The notes: generated by a model not told the origin, from the letters alone. Counted from the stretch's first letter, positions 40,389 to 52,782 are shown. The stretch is DNA of 64,000 nt from Phreatobacter sp. (GCF_022843985.1 NZ_JALHMP010000018.1:31738-95737); one strand, 5' to 3'. Numbers and translations: made by a program.

Positions 40389-41440
40389 GCGTTCGCAGAC
40401 TGGCGCCAGACGAGGTCCAGCCGGCCTCCTTCGCCTTCACGCCCGAGAATCTCGCCTGGGCGCAGAAGACGATCGGCCAATATCCGTCCGAGCGGAAGGC
40501 CTCCGCCGTGATCCCGCTGCTGTGGCGGGCGCAGGAACAGCACGCCTACTGGCTGCCCAAGGCGGCCATCGAATATATCGCCGACATGCTCGACATGCCC
40601 TATATCCGGGTCTTCGAGGTGGCGACCTTCTACACGATGTTCCAGCTGCAACCGGTTGGAAAGAAAGCTCATATCCAGGTTTGTGGCACCACGCCCTGCA
40701 TGCTGCGCGGCGCCGAGGCGCTGATCAAGATCTGCAAGAGCCGGATCCATCACGAGCCCTTCCACCTGTCCGACGACGGCGACTTCTCGTGGGAAGAGGT
40801 CGAATGTGCCGGCGCCTGCGTCAACGCGCCGATGATCCAGGTCTTTTCCGATACCTATGAGGATCTGACACCGGAGAGCTTCGAGACGGTGCTCGATGCC
40901 TTCGCCCGCGGCGAGACGCCGATGCCGGGTCCGCAGAACGGCCGTCGCGGCGCCGAGCCCGAGGGCGGGGCGCTGACCCTGCGTGACCTGTCCTACGACG
41001 CTCCCGGCGGCACGGCATTGGCCGAGAAGCCCAGGGCGGTGCCTGCGGCCCAGTCGGCTCCTGTCGAGACCGGCCCTTCCGCCGCGGCCCTGGCCCTTGC
41101 GGCGCAGGAAGAGGCCGCCATCAAGGCGAAGCTCGCGATGCTGGCAGCCGACGCCAGCCCTGAACAGAAGGCCGATGCGGTCGGAACCCGCCCGCAGGGT
41201 CTGCCGGCCGCCCGCGACGCCAAGTCCGACAAGCTGCAGCGGATCAAGGGCATCGGCCCGGTGAACGAGGGCAAGCTCCAGGCCCTCGGCATCTTCCATT
41301 TCGATCAGATCGCCGCCTGGACCCGCGAGGAGATCCGCTGGGTCGGCACTTACCTGTCGTTCCCGGGCCGCATCGACCGCGAGGAGTGGACCGTGCAGGC
41401 CAAGGCGCTGGCGGCGGGCACGCCGTCCGTGAAGGAGTGA
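40385..41440 (+). CDS. nuoE: NADH-quinone oxidoreductase subunit E with long C-terminal HhH extension
   Basis: The first 170 or so residues are the 24-kDa thioredoxin-like subunit with the 2Fe-2S cluster N1a: VCGTTPCML and [15 protein letters not shown] carry the four Cys. The rest, about 180 residues, is an Ala/Pro-rich linker followed by a helix-hairpin-helix-like module ([30 protein letters not shown]...[17 protein letters not shown]). This extension occurs in alphaproteobacterial NuoE and related ribosomal L21 proteins; its role is not established. The start GTG overlaps nuoD. Confidence 0.95.
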   Translation: MSVRRLAPDEVQPASFAFTPENLAWAQKTIGQYPSERKASAVIPLLWRAQEQHAYWLPKAAIEYIADMLDMPYIRVFEVATFYTMFQLQPVGKKAHIQVCGTTPCMLRGAEALIKICKSRIHHEPFHLSDDGDFSWEEVECAGACVNAPMIQVFSDTYEDLTPESFETVLDAFARGETPMPGPQNGRRGAEPEGGALTLRDLSYDAPGGTALAEKPRAVPAAQSAPVETGPSAAALALAAQEEAAIKAKLAMLAADASPEQKADAVGTRPQGLPAARDAKSDKLQRIKGIGPVNEGKLQALGIFHFDQIAAWTREEIRWVGTYLSFPGRIDREEWTVQAKALAAGTPSVKE

Positions 41441-41444
41441 GAGC

Positions 41445-42746
<1,302 letters not shown>

Positions 42747-42751
42747 CGCGC

Positions 42752-43210
42752 ATGACCCGGCACGGCCTGCTCCTGATCGGCATCCTGGCCCTCGGCGGCT
42801 GCGTCACGGCGGCTCCGCCGCCGTCGCGTCCGACCGAGGAGGCGGCGCTGCGCGTCACCATCAACGCCTCGCCGGACTTCGTCCGCCAGACCCTGCTGAT
42901 GCGCGCTGCGTCCCGCGGGGCGGTGGCGCGCACCCCCAATGCCCGCACTGTCGTGCTGGAGCGGCCGATTGCCGAGACGACCCCGGCGCTCGCCGCCGTC
43001 TGCGGCCCGCACAAGCCGGGACGCCGGGTCAGCGTTGTCATCACCACCGAAGGGTCGGCCAGCCGCACCGCCCTGACCGAGCGCCGCTTCCTCATCGACG
43101 GCGACGGCACGCGCTGCGCCGTTCTGCTGACCCCGGACGATGTCGCCGCCGGCAACCGGTCGCTCGCCGAGCTCAAGGCACAGGTCGAGACGCAGATGGC
43201 GGGACGATGA
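42752..43210 (+). CDS. Putative lipoprotein inside the nuo operon (between nuoF and nuoG)
   Basis: The 152-residue protein has a lipoprotein signal (MTRHGLLLIGILALGGC; the lipobox LGGC predicts Cys17 as the acylated residue). The mature part is beta-rich with two later Cys (AAVCGPHK and TRCAVLL). It is not a complex I subunit and no family is recognised. It starts five bases after nuoF and its TGA overlaps the ATG of the next small ORF. Confidence 0.75.
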   Translation: MTRHGLLLIGILALGGCVTAAPPPSRPTEEAALRVTINASPDFVRQTLLMRAASRGAVARTPNARTVVLERPIAETTPALAAVCGPHKPGRRVSVVITTEGSASRTALTERRFLIDGDGTRCAVLLTPDDVAAGNRSLAELKAQVETQMAGR

Positions 43211-43389
43211 CGATCATGGTCGCCGCCAGCCCCCGCACCGGCGCTCGCGCCTCCGCTTCCGGCGGAGCGCGGGCAATCGTGCGGAGCGGCGTGGTCGCGG
43301 CCTTGCTCGTCCACAACGCGCCGGCTTCCGGACAGTTCCGGCGGCGGCTCCAGTGCACCACCGCAACCGCGACGGAGGGCCGGCCATGA
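43207..43389 (+). CDS. 60-residue ORF coupled on both sides (between nuoF and nuoG)
   Basis: The frame starts in an ATGA overlap with the lipoprotein gene and ends in an ATGA overlap with the next gene, the pattern of translationally coupled operon genes. The product is basic and Arg/Ala-rich with one short hydrophobic stretch (IVRSGVVAALLVHNAPA). No family is recognised. Coding status rests mainly on the overlaps; a chance frame in high-GC DNA is possible. Confidence 0.45.
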   Translation: MTIMVAASPRTGARASASGGARAIVRSGVVAALLVHNAPASGQFRRRLQCTTATATEGRP

Positions 43390-44090
43390 CCGCAGCCACC
43401 AAGACCGTGAGTGCATCGCCGATGGGCAGCAACGCCTCGCTGGACGCCCTGGCGGGTCCGGCCATAGCGGCGATGATGCTGCCGAGCACCCTGATGCTGG
43501 GTGGCATCGTCACAATGTGCGGCTTCAGCTTCGCCTTTGCCAGGGCCTTCGGCGTCACCCCCCATGATCCGATAGTGCCGGCACCGGCACCGGCATCGGC
43601 CGCTGCCGCGCCGCGGCTCGTCGTCTCCAATCCGCCCCCGGCGGCCGTGGCGGCCGTTCCTGTGACGGTGCTAGCCAAGCCTGCCCCTTCGAAGCTGCCG
43701 GCTGCGCCGCCGAAGATGTCCCGGCCAGGGGCATCGCCGGCCAAACCGAAGTCGACAAAGCCCGTGTCGGCGAAGGATTTGCCCGCGGCCCCCAAGACCG
43801 GCGCCGTGAAGGCGGGGGTTGCCGAGGTCCCGGTGGCAGCTGCGAGCCCCGCTCCGGCGCGATCGGCGGGGATAAAGGCGAAGCCGATGGTGACGGCCGC
43901 CATGCCGGCGGCGGCGAAAACGTCAAGGGTTGCAAACCCTGCGGCTGTGAAAACGGCGGCTCCTGCAAAAAAACTTATCCCCAAAGCGCCGAAAGCGCTG
44001 ACAATAGCGACCACATCGACGGCCAAGGGCATTTCCCTGCCCAAACTGTCGATCCAGAAGAATCCGGGCTCCGAGCCCGGCAAGGACTGA
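43386..44090 (+). CDS. Ala/Pro/Lys-rich single-helix protein (between nuoF and nuoG)
   Basis: The 234-residue protein has an N-terminal hydrophobic segment (about 22-45, AIAAMMLPSTLMLGGIVTMCGFSFAFARAFG) followed by about 185 residues of low-complexity Pro/Ala/Lys/Val sequence, resembling the periplasmic linkers of envelope proteins. GGAGG lies eight bases before ATG 43386. It contains no complex I motif and is not a recognised subunit. nuoG begins about 120 bases downstream. Confidence 0.6.
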   Translation: MTAATKTVSASPMGSNASLDALAGPAIAAMMLPSTLMLGGIVTMCGFSFAFARAFGVTPHDPIVPAPAPASAAAAPRLVVSNPPPAAVAAVPVTVLAKPAPSKLPAAPPKMSRPGASPAKPKSTKPVSAKDLPAAPKTGAVKAGVAEVPVAAASPAPARSAGIKAKPMVTAAMPAAAKTSRVANPAAVKTAAPAKKLIPKAPKALTIATTSTAKGISLPKLSIQKNPGSEPGKD

Positions 44091-44210
44091 AACCTTCCGC
44101 CGGCCCGGCAAGGTCAGGCGGATTTGAGATGAGGGGTGGCGCGAGCCGCCTCACGAGGATGCCGGAGCCGCCGTCGCGCGGTCCCGGCCAGGACCGGATG
44201 GAATGAGCCG

Positions 44211-46286
44211 ATGGCGAAGGTGATCGTCGACGGGCAGGAGATCGAGGTGCCGGGCGAATACACGCTGATGCAGGCGTGTGAGGCCGCGGGCGCCGAGATT
44301 CCGCGCTTCTGCTACCATGAGCGGCTGTCGATCGCCGGCAACTGCCGCATGTGCCTTGTCGAGGTGAAGGGCTCGCCGAAGCCGGTGGCCTCCTGCGCCC
44401 AGAACGTGCGCGACCTGCGTCCGGGCCCCAATGGCGAGCCGCCGGTCATCAACACCCGGACGCCGCTGGTGAAGAAGGCGCGCGAGGGGGTGATGGAATT
44501 CCTGCTCATCAACCACCCGCTGGACTGCCCGATCTGCGACCAGGGCGGCGAGTGCGACCTGCAGGACCAGGCTATGGCCTATGGCGTCGACAAGTCGCGC
44601 TATAGTGAGAACAAGCGCGCCGTCGAGGACAAGTATATCGGCCCGCTGGTGAAGACGGTGATGACGCGCTGCATCCATTGCACGCGCTGCGTCCGCTTCA
44701 CCACGGAGGTGGCCGGCATTGCCGAGCTCGGGCTGATCGGCCGTGGCGAGGACGCCGAGATCACCACCTATCTGGAACAGGCGATGACGTCCGAGCTGCA
44801 GGGCAATGTCGTCGATCTCTGCCCGGTCGGTGCGCTGACCTCGAAGCCCTTCGCCTTCAACGCCCGGCCCTGGGAACTGTTGAAGACCGAATCGACGGAT
44901 ATGATGGACGCGGTCGGCTCGGCCATCCGCGTCGATGCCCGCGGCCGCGAGGTGATGCGCGTGCTGCCGCGGCTCAATGAGGCGGTGAACGAGGAGTGGA
45001 TCTCCGACAAGACCCGCCATGTCGCCGACGGCCTGCGCACCCAGCGCCTCGACCAGCCCTATCTGCGCGAGAACGGCCGCCTGCGGCCCGCCACATGGCC
45101 GGAGGCCTTCGCCGCCATCGCCGCCAGGGTCAAGGCCACGGCGCCGGCGAAGATCGGCGCTCTCGCCGGCGATCTCGCGACCCTTGAGGAGATGTACGCG
45201 CTCAAGGGCCTCGTCGCGGCGCTCGGCTCGTCGAACATCGACGGCCGCCAGGACGGGGTGAAACTCGACCCGGCCCATGGCCGCGCGTCCTACCTCTTCA
45301 ATCCCGGCATCGCCGCGATCGAGGAGGCGGATGCGATCCTGCTGGTCGGCACCAATCCGCGGCGCGAGGCGCCCATCGTCAATGCGCGCATCCGCAAGCG
45401 CTGGCGCATGGGCGGGGTCAAGATTGCCGTCATCGGCGAGGTGGTCGACCTCACCTACACCTATGACTATCTCGGTGCCGGGCCGGACACGCTGGCCGAC
45501 GTCGTGGCGGGCAAGCATTCCTTCGCCGAGGTGCTGAAGGGCGCCAAGAAGCCGCTGGTCATCGTCGGGCAGGGGGCGCTCGCCCGCGCCGACGGCGTCG
45601 CGGTCCTGTCGCTGGCCGCCCATGCGGCGACCGCCTTCGGCGCGCTGGCCGAGGACTGGAACGGCTTTGCAGTGCTGCATACCGCGGCCTCCCGCGTCGG
45701 CGCGCTCGACCTCGGTCTGGTGCCGGGTGCGGACGGTCTCGATGCCGCGGCCATGGCGGGCGGCGGGGTTGACGTGCTGTTCAATCTCGGGGCCGACGAG
45801 ATCGCCATCGGCGACGGCCCCTTCGTCGTCTATATCGGCACCCATGGCGACCGCGGCGCGCACCGCGCCGACGTCATCCTGCCGGGCGCGACCTATACGG
45901 AAAAGTCCGGCCTCACCGCCAATACGGAAGGCCGCATCCAGGTGGTGAATCGCGCCGGCTTCCCGCCGGGCGAGGCCAAGGAGGACTGGGCTATCCTGCG
46001 GGCGCTGTCCGACGTCCTGGGTGTGAAGCTGCCCTTCGATTCGCTGGTGCAGCTGCGCGCGGCCATGGCCAAGGACCATCCCCACACACTGCGCATCGGC
46101 GGGCTGGCCCCGGTGGACGGCGCCGCCATCGGCGCCCTGGCGTCCCGCGGCGGCAAGGTGGAGGCGTCCCCCTTCATCGCCGCCATTGACGACTTCTACA
46201 TGACCAATCCGATCGCGCGGGCCTCCGCGACGCTCGCCGAATGTTCGGCGATCGCCAAGGGCTCGCACCGGCAGGCGGCGGAGTAA
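44211..46286 (+). CDS. nuoG: NADH-quinone oxidoreductase subunit G
   Basis: The 691-residue 75-kDa subunit carries several FeS clusters: an N-terminal 2Fe-2S ferredoxin domain ([20 protein letters not shown]), the [19 protein letters not shown]is/Cys cluster motif and the [10 protein letters not shown]...CPVGAL motif for the 4Fe-4S clusters N4/N5. The rest is a molybdopterin-oxidoreductase-like domain without the metal site, as in the family. ATG 44211 gives the typical [15 protein letters not shown] start. Confidence 0.98.
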   Translation: MAKVIVDGQEIEVPGEYTLMQACEAAGAEIPRFCYHERLSIAGNCRMCLVEVKGSPKPVASCAQNVRDLRPGPNGEPPVINTRTPLVKKAREGVMEFLLINHPLDCPICDQGGECDLQDQAMAYGVDKSRYSENKRAVEDKYIGPLVKTVMTRCIHCTRCVRFTTEVAGIAELGLIGRGEDAEITTYLEQAMTSELQGNVVDLCPVGALTSKPFAFNARPWELLKTESTDMMDAVGSAIRVDARGREVMRVLPRLNEAVNEEWISDKTRHVADGLRTQRLDQPYLRENGRLRPATWPEAFAAIAARVKATAPAKIGALAGDLATLEEMYALKGLVAALGSSNIDGRQDGVKLDPAHGRASYLFNPGIAAIEEADAILLVGTNPRREAPIVNARIRKRWRMGGVKIAVIGEVVDLTYTYDYLGAGPDTLADVVAGKHSFAEVLKGAKKPLVIVGQGALARADGVAVLSLAAHAATAFGALAEDWNGFAVLHTAASRVGALDLGLVPGADGLDAAAMAGGGVDVLFNLGADEIAIGDGPFVVYIGTHGDRGAHRADVILPGATYTEKSGLTANTEGRIQVVNRAGFPPGEAKEDWAILRALSDVLGVKLPFDSLVQLRAAMAKDHPHTLRIGGLAPVDGAAIGALASRGGKVEASPFIAAIDDFYMTNPIARASATLAECSAIAKGSHRQAAE

Positions 46287-46295
46287 GGCAGAACC

Positions 46296-47315
46296 ATGGA
46301 CAATTTCTGGACCCTGATCTGGCCGATCCTGCTCATCGCCATCCAGAGCCTGGTGCTGATGGCGGCGCTGCTGGTCTTCGTCGCCTTCATCCTGCTCGCC
46401 GACCGCAAGATCTGGGCGGCGGTGCAGCTGCGCCGCGGGCCCAATGTCGTCGGCCCCTTCGGCCTGCTGCAAAGCTTCGCCGACCTGTTGAAATTCGTCT
46501 TCAAGGAGCCTGTGATCCCGTCGGGCGCCAACAAGGGCGTCTTTCTGCTGGCGCCCTTCGTCTCGGTGCTGCTGGCGCTCGCCGCCTGGGCCGTCATCCC
46601 GCTTGACGAGGGCTGGGCCATCGCCGACCTCAATGTCGGCATCCTCTTCATCTTCGCGGTGTCCTCGCTCGGCGTCTATGGCGTCATCATGGGCGGCTGG
46701 GCGTCGAACTCGAAATATCCCTTCCTCGGGGCGCTGCGTTCGGCGGCCCAGATGGTGTCCTACGAGGTTTCCATCGGCTTCGTGATCATCTGCGTGCTGC
46801 TCTGCGTCGGCTCCCTCAACCTGTCGGACATCGTGCGGGCGCAGGACAAGGACATCGGCCTGTTCGGCTGGTTCTGGCTGCCGCTCTTCCCGGTCTTCGT
46901 GATCTTCTTCATCTCGGCGCTGGCGGAGACGAACCGCCCCCCCTTCGACCTGCCGGAGGCCGAATCCGAGCTCGTCGCCGGTTTCATGGTCGAATATTCC
47001 TCGACCCCCTACATGATGTTCATGCTGGCCGAATACGTGGCCATCATGACCATGTGCGCGCTGACCGTGATCCTTTTCCTCGGGGGCTGGCTGCCGCCAT
47101 TCCCCTTCGCCCCCTTCACCTGGGTGCCGGGCGTGATCTGGTTCGTGCTCAAGCTCACGCTGGTCTTCTTCATGTTCGCCATGGTGAAGGCCTTCGTGCC
47201 GCGCTACCGCTACGACCAGCTGATGCGTCTGGGCTGGAAGGTCTTCCTGCCGATCTCGCTGGTCATGGTCGTCGTGGTGGCGAGCGTCCTGCAATTCACC
47301 GGCTGGGCGCCGTAA
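46296..47315 (+). CDS. nuoH: NADH-quinone oxidoreductase subunit H
   Basis: The 339-residue ND1-type membrane subunit has eight or nine helices linking the quinone site to the pumping arm. [33 protein letters not shown], the [26 protein letters not shown] loop and [25 protein letters not shown] are the standard signatures. It is followed ten bases later by a small extra membrane ORF. Confidence 0.98.
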   Translation: MDNFWTLIWPILLIAIQSLVLMAALLVFVAFILLADRKIWAAVQLRRGPNVVGPFGLLQSFADLLKFVFKEPVIPSGANKGVFLLAPFVSVLLALAAWAVIPLDEGWAIADLNVGILFIFAVSSLGVYGVIMGGWASNSKYPFLGALRSAAQMVSYEVSIGFVIICVLLCVGSLNLSDIVRAQDKDIGLFGWFWLPLFPVFVIFFISALAETNRPPFDLPEAESELVAGFMVEYSSTPYMMFMLAEYVAIMTMCALTVILFLGGWLPPFPFAPFTWVPGVIWFVLKLTLVFFMFAMVKAFVPRYRYDQLMRLGWKVFLPISLVMVVVVASVLQFTGWAP

Positions 47316-47325
47316 GGGGCCCGGC

Positions 47326-47583
47326 ATGGACAGCCTGTTCAGCCCGGCAGGACTGATCGGCGCCCTGATCGGCGCCGGGGTCGGCTGGGTCGACTACCGG
47401 ATCGTCTCGGGTCTGGTGGCCGGCAAGCTCAGGCAGACCGATCGCTCGACCACCGAGGCCGAGCGGCGGGATTACGAGCGCCGGATCGTCCTGGCGCAGC
47501 GGATCCTGATGGTCGTCATCGTGCCCGCCTTCGCGGGCCTTGGTTACTGGCTCGGCCGCACGATCAGCGGCTGGGGCATTTGA
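47326..47583 (+). CDS. Small membrane protein between nuoH and nuoI
   Basis: The 85-residue product has an N-terminal glycine-rich helix ([18 protein letters not shown]), a basic soluble middle ([20 protein letters not shown]) and a C-terminal hydrophobic helix ([18 protein letters not shown]). It lies in tight spacing between nuoH and nuoI. It is not a standard complex I subunit and no family is recognised; it could be a lineage-specific accessory. Confidence 0.65.
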   Translation: MDSLFSPAGLIGALIGAGVGWVDYRIVSGLVAGKLRQTDRSTTEAERRDYERRIVLAQRILMVVIVPAFAGLGYWLGRTISGWGI

Positions 47584-47596
47584 GGAGAAGAGGTCC

Positions 47597-48097
47597 ATGG
47601 CGTCGACGTTCAGGCTCGACCGCGCGGCCAAAGCCCTGTTTCTGACGGAGTTCGTCTCGGCGTTCTTCCTGTCGATGCGCTATTTCTTCAAGCCGAAGGC
47701 GACCATCAACTATCCCTTCGAGAAGGGGCAGATCTCGCCACGCTTCCGCGGCGAACATGCGCTGCGCCGCTATCCGAACGGTGAGGAACGCTGCATCGCC
47801 TGCAAGCTGTGCGAGGCGATCTGCCCGGCCCAGGCGATCACCATCGAGGCCGGCCCGCGCCGCAATGACGGCACGCGGCGCACGACCCGCTACGACATCG
47901 ACATGGTGAAATGCATCTATTGCGGCTTCTGCCAGGAAGCCTGCCCGGTCGACGCCATCGTCGAGGGGCCGAATTTCGAGTTCGCGGTCGAGACCCGCGA
48001 GGAACTCTACTATGACAAGGCACGGCTTCTGGCCAATGGCGACCGCTGGGAACGCGAGCTCGCCGACAGCCTGAAGAAGGACGCACCCTACAGGTGA
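47597..48097 (+). CDS. nuoI: NADH-quinone oxidoreductase subunit I
   Basis: The 166-residue ferredoxin-type subunit carries two 4Fe-4S clusters (N6a, N6b): [16 protein letters not shown] and [16 protein letters not shown]. The N-terminal amphipathic segment ([25 protein letters not shown]) anchors it to the arm joint. GAGGAGAAGAGG precedes the ATG. A 134-base non-coding gap separates it from nuoJ. Confidence 0.98.
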   Translation: MASTFRLDRAAKALFLTEFVSAFFLSMRYFFKPKATINYPFEKGQISPRFRGEHALRRYPNGEERCIACKLCEAICPAQAITIEAGPRRNDGTRRTTRYDIDMVKCIYCGFCQEACPVDAIVEGPNFEFAVETREELYYDKARLLANGDRWERELADSLKKDAPYR

Positions 48098-48231
48098 CGA
48101 TGCAGTGACGCAGCCGGGCGGAGCGCCGTCTGGACGCGTTGCAACTTGGACTTTAAGAGAGGCGCGCGCAGGGCTCCCCCCGAGTCTGTCACAAGCGCGC
48201 CCTCCGTAACAGGAACGGGGCAAAGGGGCAG

Positions 48232-48837
48232 ATGCTCGCCGGTCTCTTCTTCTACCTCTTCGCCTCCGTGCTGGTGGCCTCGGCCGTGATGGTCATCGCC
48301 GCGCGCAATCCCGTGCACTCGGTGCTGTTCCTCATCCTCGCCTTCGTCAACGCCTCCGGCCTCTTCGTCCTGATGGGCGCGGAGTTCCTGGCGATGATCC
48401 TGGTGGTGGTCTATGTCGGCGCCGTCGCGGTGCTCTTCCTCTTCGTGGTGATGATGCTCGACGTCGATTTCGTCGAGCTGCGCCAGGGCTTCCTGCAATA
48501 TCTGCCGGTGGGAGCGCTGGTCGGCCTCGTCGTGCTGGCCGAGCTGTTCATGGTCATCGGCGCCTGGACGCTGGGTGGCGCGGCGCCGAAGACGATCACC
48601 GCACCGATCCCCGTCGACGTCACCAATGCCGAGGCGCTGGGCCGGGTCCTCTACACCCAATATGTCTATTTCTTCCAGCTCTCGGGCCTGGTGCTGCTGG
48701 TCGCCATGATCGGCGCCATCGTGCTGACGCTCAGCCACCGCAAGGGCGTGAAGCGGCAGGATCCGGCCGCCCAGTCGGCCCGCACGCCGGAGACGGCGAT
48801 CGAGGTCGTCAAGGTCAAGACGGGCGAGGGGGTCTGA
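48232..48837 (+). CDS. nuoJ: NADH-quinone oxidoreductase subunit J
   Basis: The 201-residue ND6-type membrane subunit has five helices. The ARNPVHSVLFLILAFVNASGLFVLMGAEFLAMILVVVYVGAVAVLFLFVVMMLDV stretch contains the pi-bulge helix typical of NuoJ. The C-terminal 35 residues form an extra hydrophilic tail (KRQDPAAQSARTPETAIEVVKVKTGEGV). Confidence 0.97.
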   Translation: MLAGLFFYLFASVLVASAVMVIAARNPVHSVLFLILAFVNASGLFVLMGAEFLAMILVVVYVGAVAVLFLFVVMMLDVDFVELRQGFLQYLPVGALVGLVVLAELFMVIGAWTLGGAAPKTITAPIPVDVTNAEALGRVLYTQYVYFFQLSGLVLLVAMIGAIVLTLSHRKGVKRQDPAAQSARTPETAIEVVKVKTGEGV

Positions 48838-48840
48838 ACC

Positions 48841-49152
48841 ATGCTGACCATCGGTCTCTCCCACTACCTGTCCGTCGCGGCCATCCTGTTCACGCTGGGC
48901 ATGCTCGGGATCTTCCTCAACCGGAAGAACATCATCGTCATCCTCATGTCGATCGAGCTCATCCTGCTGGCGGTGAACATCAATCTCGTCGCCTTCTCCA
49001 CCCACCTGGGCGACATGGTCGGCCAGGTCTTCGCGCTCATGGTGCTGACGGTGGCGGCGGCGGAAGCGGCCATCGGGCTCGCCATTCTCGTCGTCTTCTT
49101 CCGCAACCGCGGCTCGATCGCGGTCGAAGACGTCAACATGATGAAGGGCTGA
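48841..49152 (+). CDS. nuoK: NADH-quinone oxidoreductase subunit K
   Basis: The 103-residue ND4L-type subunit has three helices. Glu residues in the membrane ([17 protein letters not shown] and [22 protein letters not shown]) match the proton-channel glutamates of NuoK. It starts four bases after nuoJ. Confidence 0.97.
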   Translation: MLTIGLSHYLSVAAILFTLGMLGIFLNRKNIIVILMSIELILLAVNINLVAFSTHLGDMVGQVFALMVLTVAAAEAAIGLAILVVFFRNRGSIAVEDVNMMKG

Positions 49153-49159
49153 CCGGTCC

Positions 49160-51259
49160 ATGTATCAGGCGATCGTCTTCCTTCCGCTCGTCGGCTTCCT
49201 GATCGCCGGCCTGTTCGGCCGGGCCATCGGGGCGCGTGCCTCGGAAATCGTCACCACCGGCCTCCTGGGCATCGCGGCGCTGCTGTCCTGGGTCGCCTTC
49301 TACCAGGTCGGCTATGCCGGTCAGAGCACCACTGTCGAGCTGTTCCGCTGGATCAGCGCCGGCTCTCTCAACGTGTCATGGTCGCTGCGCATCGACACGC
49401 TCACCGTCGTCATGCTGGTGGTGGTGAACTCGGTCTCCTTCCTCGTCCACCTCTATTCCATCGGCTATATGCACGAGGATCCGGACCGGTCGCGGTTCTT
49501 CGCCTATCTGTCGTTCTTCACCTTCACCATGCTGGTGCTGGTGACGGCGAATGACCTCTTGCAGATGTTCTTCGGCTGGGAGGGCGTCGGTCTCGCCTCC
49601 TATCTGCTGATCGGTTTCTGGTACAAGAAGCCCTCGGCCAATGCCGCGGCGATGAAGGCCTTCATCGTCAACCGCGTCGGTGACTTCGGCTTCCTGCTCG
49701 GCATTTTCGGCCTCTACATGCTGACCGGTTCGGTCAGTTTCGAAGCGGTGTTCGGCGCCGCCCAGGGCCTTGCCGGCAAGCCGATGGCCTTCCTCGGCTA
49801 CCAGGTCGATGCGCTGACCGTCGTCTGCCTGCTGCTCTTCATGGGTGCCATGGGCAAGTCGGCGCAGTTCCTGCTGCACACCTGGCTCCCCGACGCCATG
49901 GAGGGGCCGACCCCGGTCTCCGCCCTCATCCATGCGGCGACCATGGTCACCGCCGGCGTCTTCATGGTGGCGCGCCTGTCGCCGGTCTTCGAATATGCGC
50001 CCATCGCCCTGCAGGTCGTGATGTTCTTCGGCGCAACGACGGCCTTCTTCGCCGCCACGGTCGGCCTGGTGCAGAACGACATCAAGCGCGTCATCGCCTA
50101 TTCGACCTGCTCCCAGCTGGGCTACATGTTCGTGGCGCTCGGGGCCGGGGCCTATTCGGTCGGCGTCTTCCACCTCTTCACCCATGCCTTCTTCAAGGCG
50201 CTTTTGTTCCTCGGGGCCGGCTCGGTCATCCACGCGATGCACCACGAGCAGGACATCCGCCGGATGGGCGGCCTCGCCGGCCACATCAAGTTCACCTATG
50301 CGATGATGGTGATCGGCACCCTGGCCCTGACCGGCTTCGGCCTGCCGTTCCTGCATATCGGCTTTGCCGGCTACCACTCCAAGGACGCGATCATCGAGGT
50401 CGCCTATGCCGCCCATGGCGCCATGGGGCCCTTTGCCTTCTTCATGACGGTCGCCGCGGCGCTGATGACCTCGTTCTATTCCTGGCGCCTGATCTTCCTG
50501 ACCTTCCACGGCCAGCCGCGCTGGGGCCATGACGCCCATGCCCATGACCAGCACGCCCATGCCGATCATGTCCATGCCGGTGCGCATACGGCCGACCCGG
50601 CCCACGGCCATGCCGACCCGCATGCCGCGGCCCACGGCGCCCATGACGACCACCATGCCGGCCATGGCCATGCCCACCAGCCGCACGAGAGCCCGCTGGT
50701 CATGCTGATCCCGCTCGGCATTCTGGCGGTCGGGGCGGTGTTCTCCGGCATCGTCTTCGCCAAGAAATTCCTCTACGAGGACGGCATCAAATCGTTCTTC
50801 CGCGACTCCGTCTTCATGCGACCGGAAAACCACATCATCCACAACTTCCACGCGGTGCCCGACTGGGTGCCCTGGACGCCCTTCGTGATGATGGCGATCG
50901 GCTTCGCGCTGGCCTGGTACATGTACATCAAGCGTCCGGACGTGCCGGCGCAGCTCGCCCGCGAGCACCCCGGCCTCTACCAGTTCCTGCTCAACAAGTG
51001 GTATTTCGACGAGCTTTATGACCGCATCTTCGTGCGGCCGGCGCGCTGGCTGGGGCGGTTCTTCTGGAAGAAGGGCGACGGCTGGCTGATCGACGGCTTC
51101 GGCCCCGACGGCATCGCCGCGAAGGTGGTCGACATCACACGCGGTGTCGTGCGGCTGCAGACCGGCTACCTCTACCACTATGCCTTCGCCATGCTGATCG
51201 GGGTCGCGGCGCTCGCCACCTGGTTCATGTTCTCCGGCGGCGTCGCAGGAGTCCGCTGA
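49160..51259 (+). CDS. nuoL: NADH-quinone oxidoreductase subunit L with a His-rich loop
   Basis: The 699-residue ND5-type antiporter-like subunit has about 16 helices plus the long lateral helix at the C-terminus. The key residues sit in [53 protein letters not shown] and the [24 protein letters not shown] motif. A hydrophilic loop around residues 450-515 is strikingly His-rich: about 20 His in about 63 residues. The TGA overlaps the nuoM ATG. Confidence 0.97.
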   Translation: MYQAIVFLPLVGFLIAGLFGRAIGARASEIVTTGLLGIAALLSWVAFYQVGYAGQSTTVELFRWISAGSLNVSWSLRIDTLTVVMLVVVNSVSFLVHLYSIGYMHEDPDRSRFFAYLSFFTFTMLVLVTANDLLQMFFGWEGVGLASYLLIGFWYKKPSANAAAMKAFIVNRVGDFGFLLGIFGLYMLTGSVSFEAVFGAAQGLAGKPMAFLGYQVDALTVVCLLLFMGAMGKSAQFLLHTWLPDAMEGPTPVSALIHAATMVTAGVFMVARLSPVFEYAPIALQVVMFFGATTAFFAATVGLVQNDIKRVIAYSTCSQLGYMFVALGAGAYSVGVFHLFTHAFFKALLFLGAGSVIHAMHHEQDIRRMGGLAGHIKFTYAMMVIGTLALTGFGLPFLHIGFAGYHSKDAIIEVAYAAHGAMGPFAFFMTVAAALMTSFYSWRLIFLTFHGQPRWGHDAHAHDQHAHADHVHAGAHTADPAHGHADPHAAAHGAHDDHHAGHGHAHQPHESPLVMLIPLGILAVGAVFSGIVFAKKFLYEDGIKSFFRDSVFMRPENHIIHNFHAVPDWVPWTPFVMMAIGFALAWYMYIKRPDVPAQLAREHPGLYQFLLNKWYFDELYDRIFVRPARWLGRFFWKKGDGWLIDGFGPDGIAAKVVDITRGVVRLQTGYLYHYAFAMLIGVAALATWFMFSGGVAGVR

Positions 51260-52782
51260 TGTCGAATGCTCCGATCCTTTCGATCATCACCTTCCTGCCG
51301 CTGCTCGGCGCTGCGCTGATCCTCCTGGTGCGCGGCGACGACGAGGCGGCGAAGCGCAACATCCGCATGATCGCGCTGTTCGCCACGCTGGTGACCTTCG
51401 GCCTGTCGCTGATCCCGGTCTGGCTGTTCAACCCGGCCACGGCCGAGTTCCAGTTTGTCGAGCGCGCCGCCTGGCTCGGCGGCGTCATCAGCTACCGGAT
51501 GGGTGTCGACGGCATTTCGCTGCCGCTGGTCATCCTCACCACCTTCCTGATGCCCTTCTGCATCCTCGCCTCGTGGGTCTCCATCGAGAAGCGGGTGAAG
51601 GAATACATGATCGCCTTCCTGGTGCTCGAGACGCTGATGATCGGCGTCTTCTGCGCCCTCGACATCGTGCTGTTCTACCTGTTCTTCGAGGCCGGCCTCA
51701 TCCCGATGTTCCTGATCATCGGCATCTGGGGCGGCAAGCGGCGGGTCTACGCGGCCTACAAGTTCTTCCTCTACACGCTGCTCGGATCGGTGCTGATGCT
51801 CCTCGCCATCATGGCGATGATCTTCGCCGCCGGGACCTCGGACATCGCCGAGCTGATCAAGACCGGCCCGCAGATCTTCTCGCGCGACATGCAGTTCTGG
51901 CTGTGGCTCGCCTTCTTCGCCTCTTTCGCGGTGAAGATGCCGATGTGGCCGGTCCATACCTGGCTGCCGGACGCCCATGTGGAAGCGCCGACGGCGGGCT
52001 CGGTGATCCTCGCCGGCGTGCTGCTGAAAATGGGCGGCTACGGCTTCCTGCGCTTCTCCCTGCCGATGTTCCCTGAGGCGAGCGCCTTCTTCGCGCCCTT
52101 CGTCTTCACGCTGTCGGTCATCGCCATCATCTACACCTCGCTGGTGGCGCTGATGCAGGAGGACATCAAGAAGCTGATCGCCTATTCCTCGGTCGCCCAT
52201 ATGGGCTTCGTGACCATGGGCATCTTCGCCGGCAATGCCGAGGGCATCCAGGGCGCCGTGTTCCAGATGATCTCCCACGGCATCGTGTCGGGCGCGCTCT
52301 TCCTGTGCGTCGGCGTCGTCTATGACCGGATGCACACCCGCGAGATCGCCGCCTATGGCGGGCTCGTCAACCGCATGCCGATCTATGCGGTGATCTTCAT
52401 GGTCTTCACCATGGCCAATGTCGGCCTGCCCGGCACGTCGGGCTTCGTCGGCGAGTTCCTGACGCTGATGGGCACGTTCAAGAGCTCTACAATCGCCGCC
52501 TTCCTCGCCACGACGGGCGTGATCCTGTCGGCCGGCTATGCGCTCTGGCTCTACCGCCAGGTCGTCTGGGGCGAACTGACCAAGCCGTCGCTGAAGGCCA
52601 TCGCCGATGTCGACCGCCGCGAACTGACGATCCTCGTCCCGCTGGTGGTGCTGACCATCTTCTTCGGCGTCTATCCGCGTCCGATCCTGGCGACGTCCGA
52701 GGTCGCGGTGAACGCGCTGGTGGAATCCTACAAACAGGCGAACGGAGCGGCCCGCACGGCCGCGGCCGTTCCGCCGCGCTGA
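51259..52782 (+). CDS. nuoM: NADH-quinone oxidoreductase subunit M
   Basis: The 507-residue ND4-type antiporter-like subunit has 14 helices. The channel motifs include [61 protein letters not shown] and the [15 protein letters not shown] segment. The start ATG overlaps the nuoL stop by one base (TGATG). Confidence 0.98.
   Translation: MSNAPILSIITFLPLLGAALILLVRGDDEAAKRNIRMIALFATLVTFGLSLIPVWLFNPATAEFQFVERAAWLGGVISYRMGVDGISLPLVILTTFLMPFCILASWVSIEKRVKEYMIAFLVLETLMIGVFCALDIVLFYLFFEAGLIPMFLIIGIWGGKRRVYAAYKFFLYTLLGSVLMLLAIMAMIFAAGTSDIAELIKTGPQIFSRDMQFWLWLAFFASFAVKMPMWPVHTWLPDAHVEAPTAGSVILAGVLLKMGGYGFLRFSLPMFPEASAFFAPFVFTLSVIAIIYTSLVALMQEDIKKLIAYSSVAHMGFVTMGIFAGNAEGIQGAVFQMISHGIVSGALFLCVGVVYDRMHTREIAAYGGLVNRMPIYAVIFMVFTMANVGLPGTSGFVGEFLTLMGTFKSSTIAAFLATTGVILSAGYALWLYRQVVWGELTKPSLKAIADVDRRELTILVPLVVLTIFFGVYPRPILATSEVAVNALVESYKQANGAARTAAAVPPR

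Noticed and set aside
44151..47327. Very long open frame on the minus strand (over 1000 codons) opposite nuoG and nuoH
   Set aside because: It is antisense to two certain complex I genes, has His/Arg/Asp-rich low-complexity composition typical of the reverse frame in high-GC DNA, and no recognisable domain.
49376..51178. 600-codon minus-strand frame opposite nuoL
   Set aside because: A shadow of nuoL; the composition is that of an antisense GC-rich frame.
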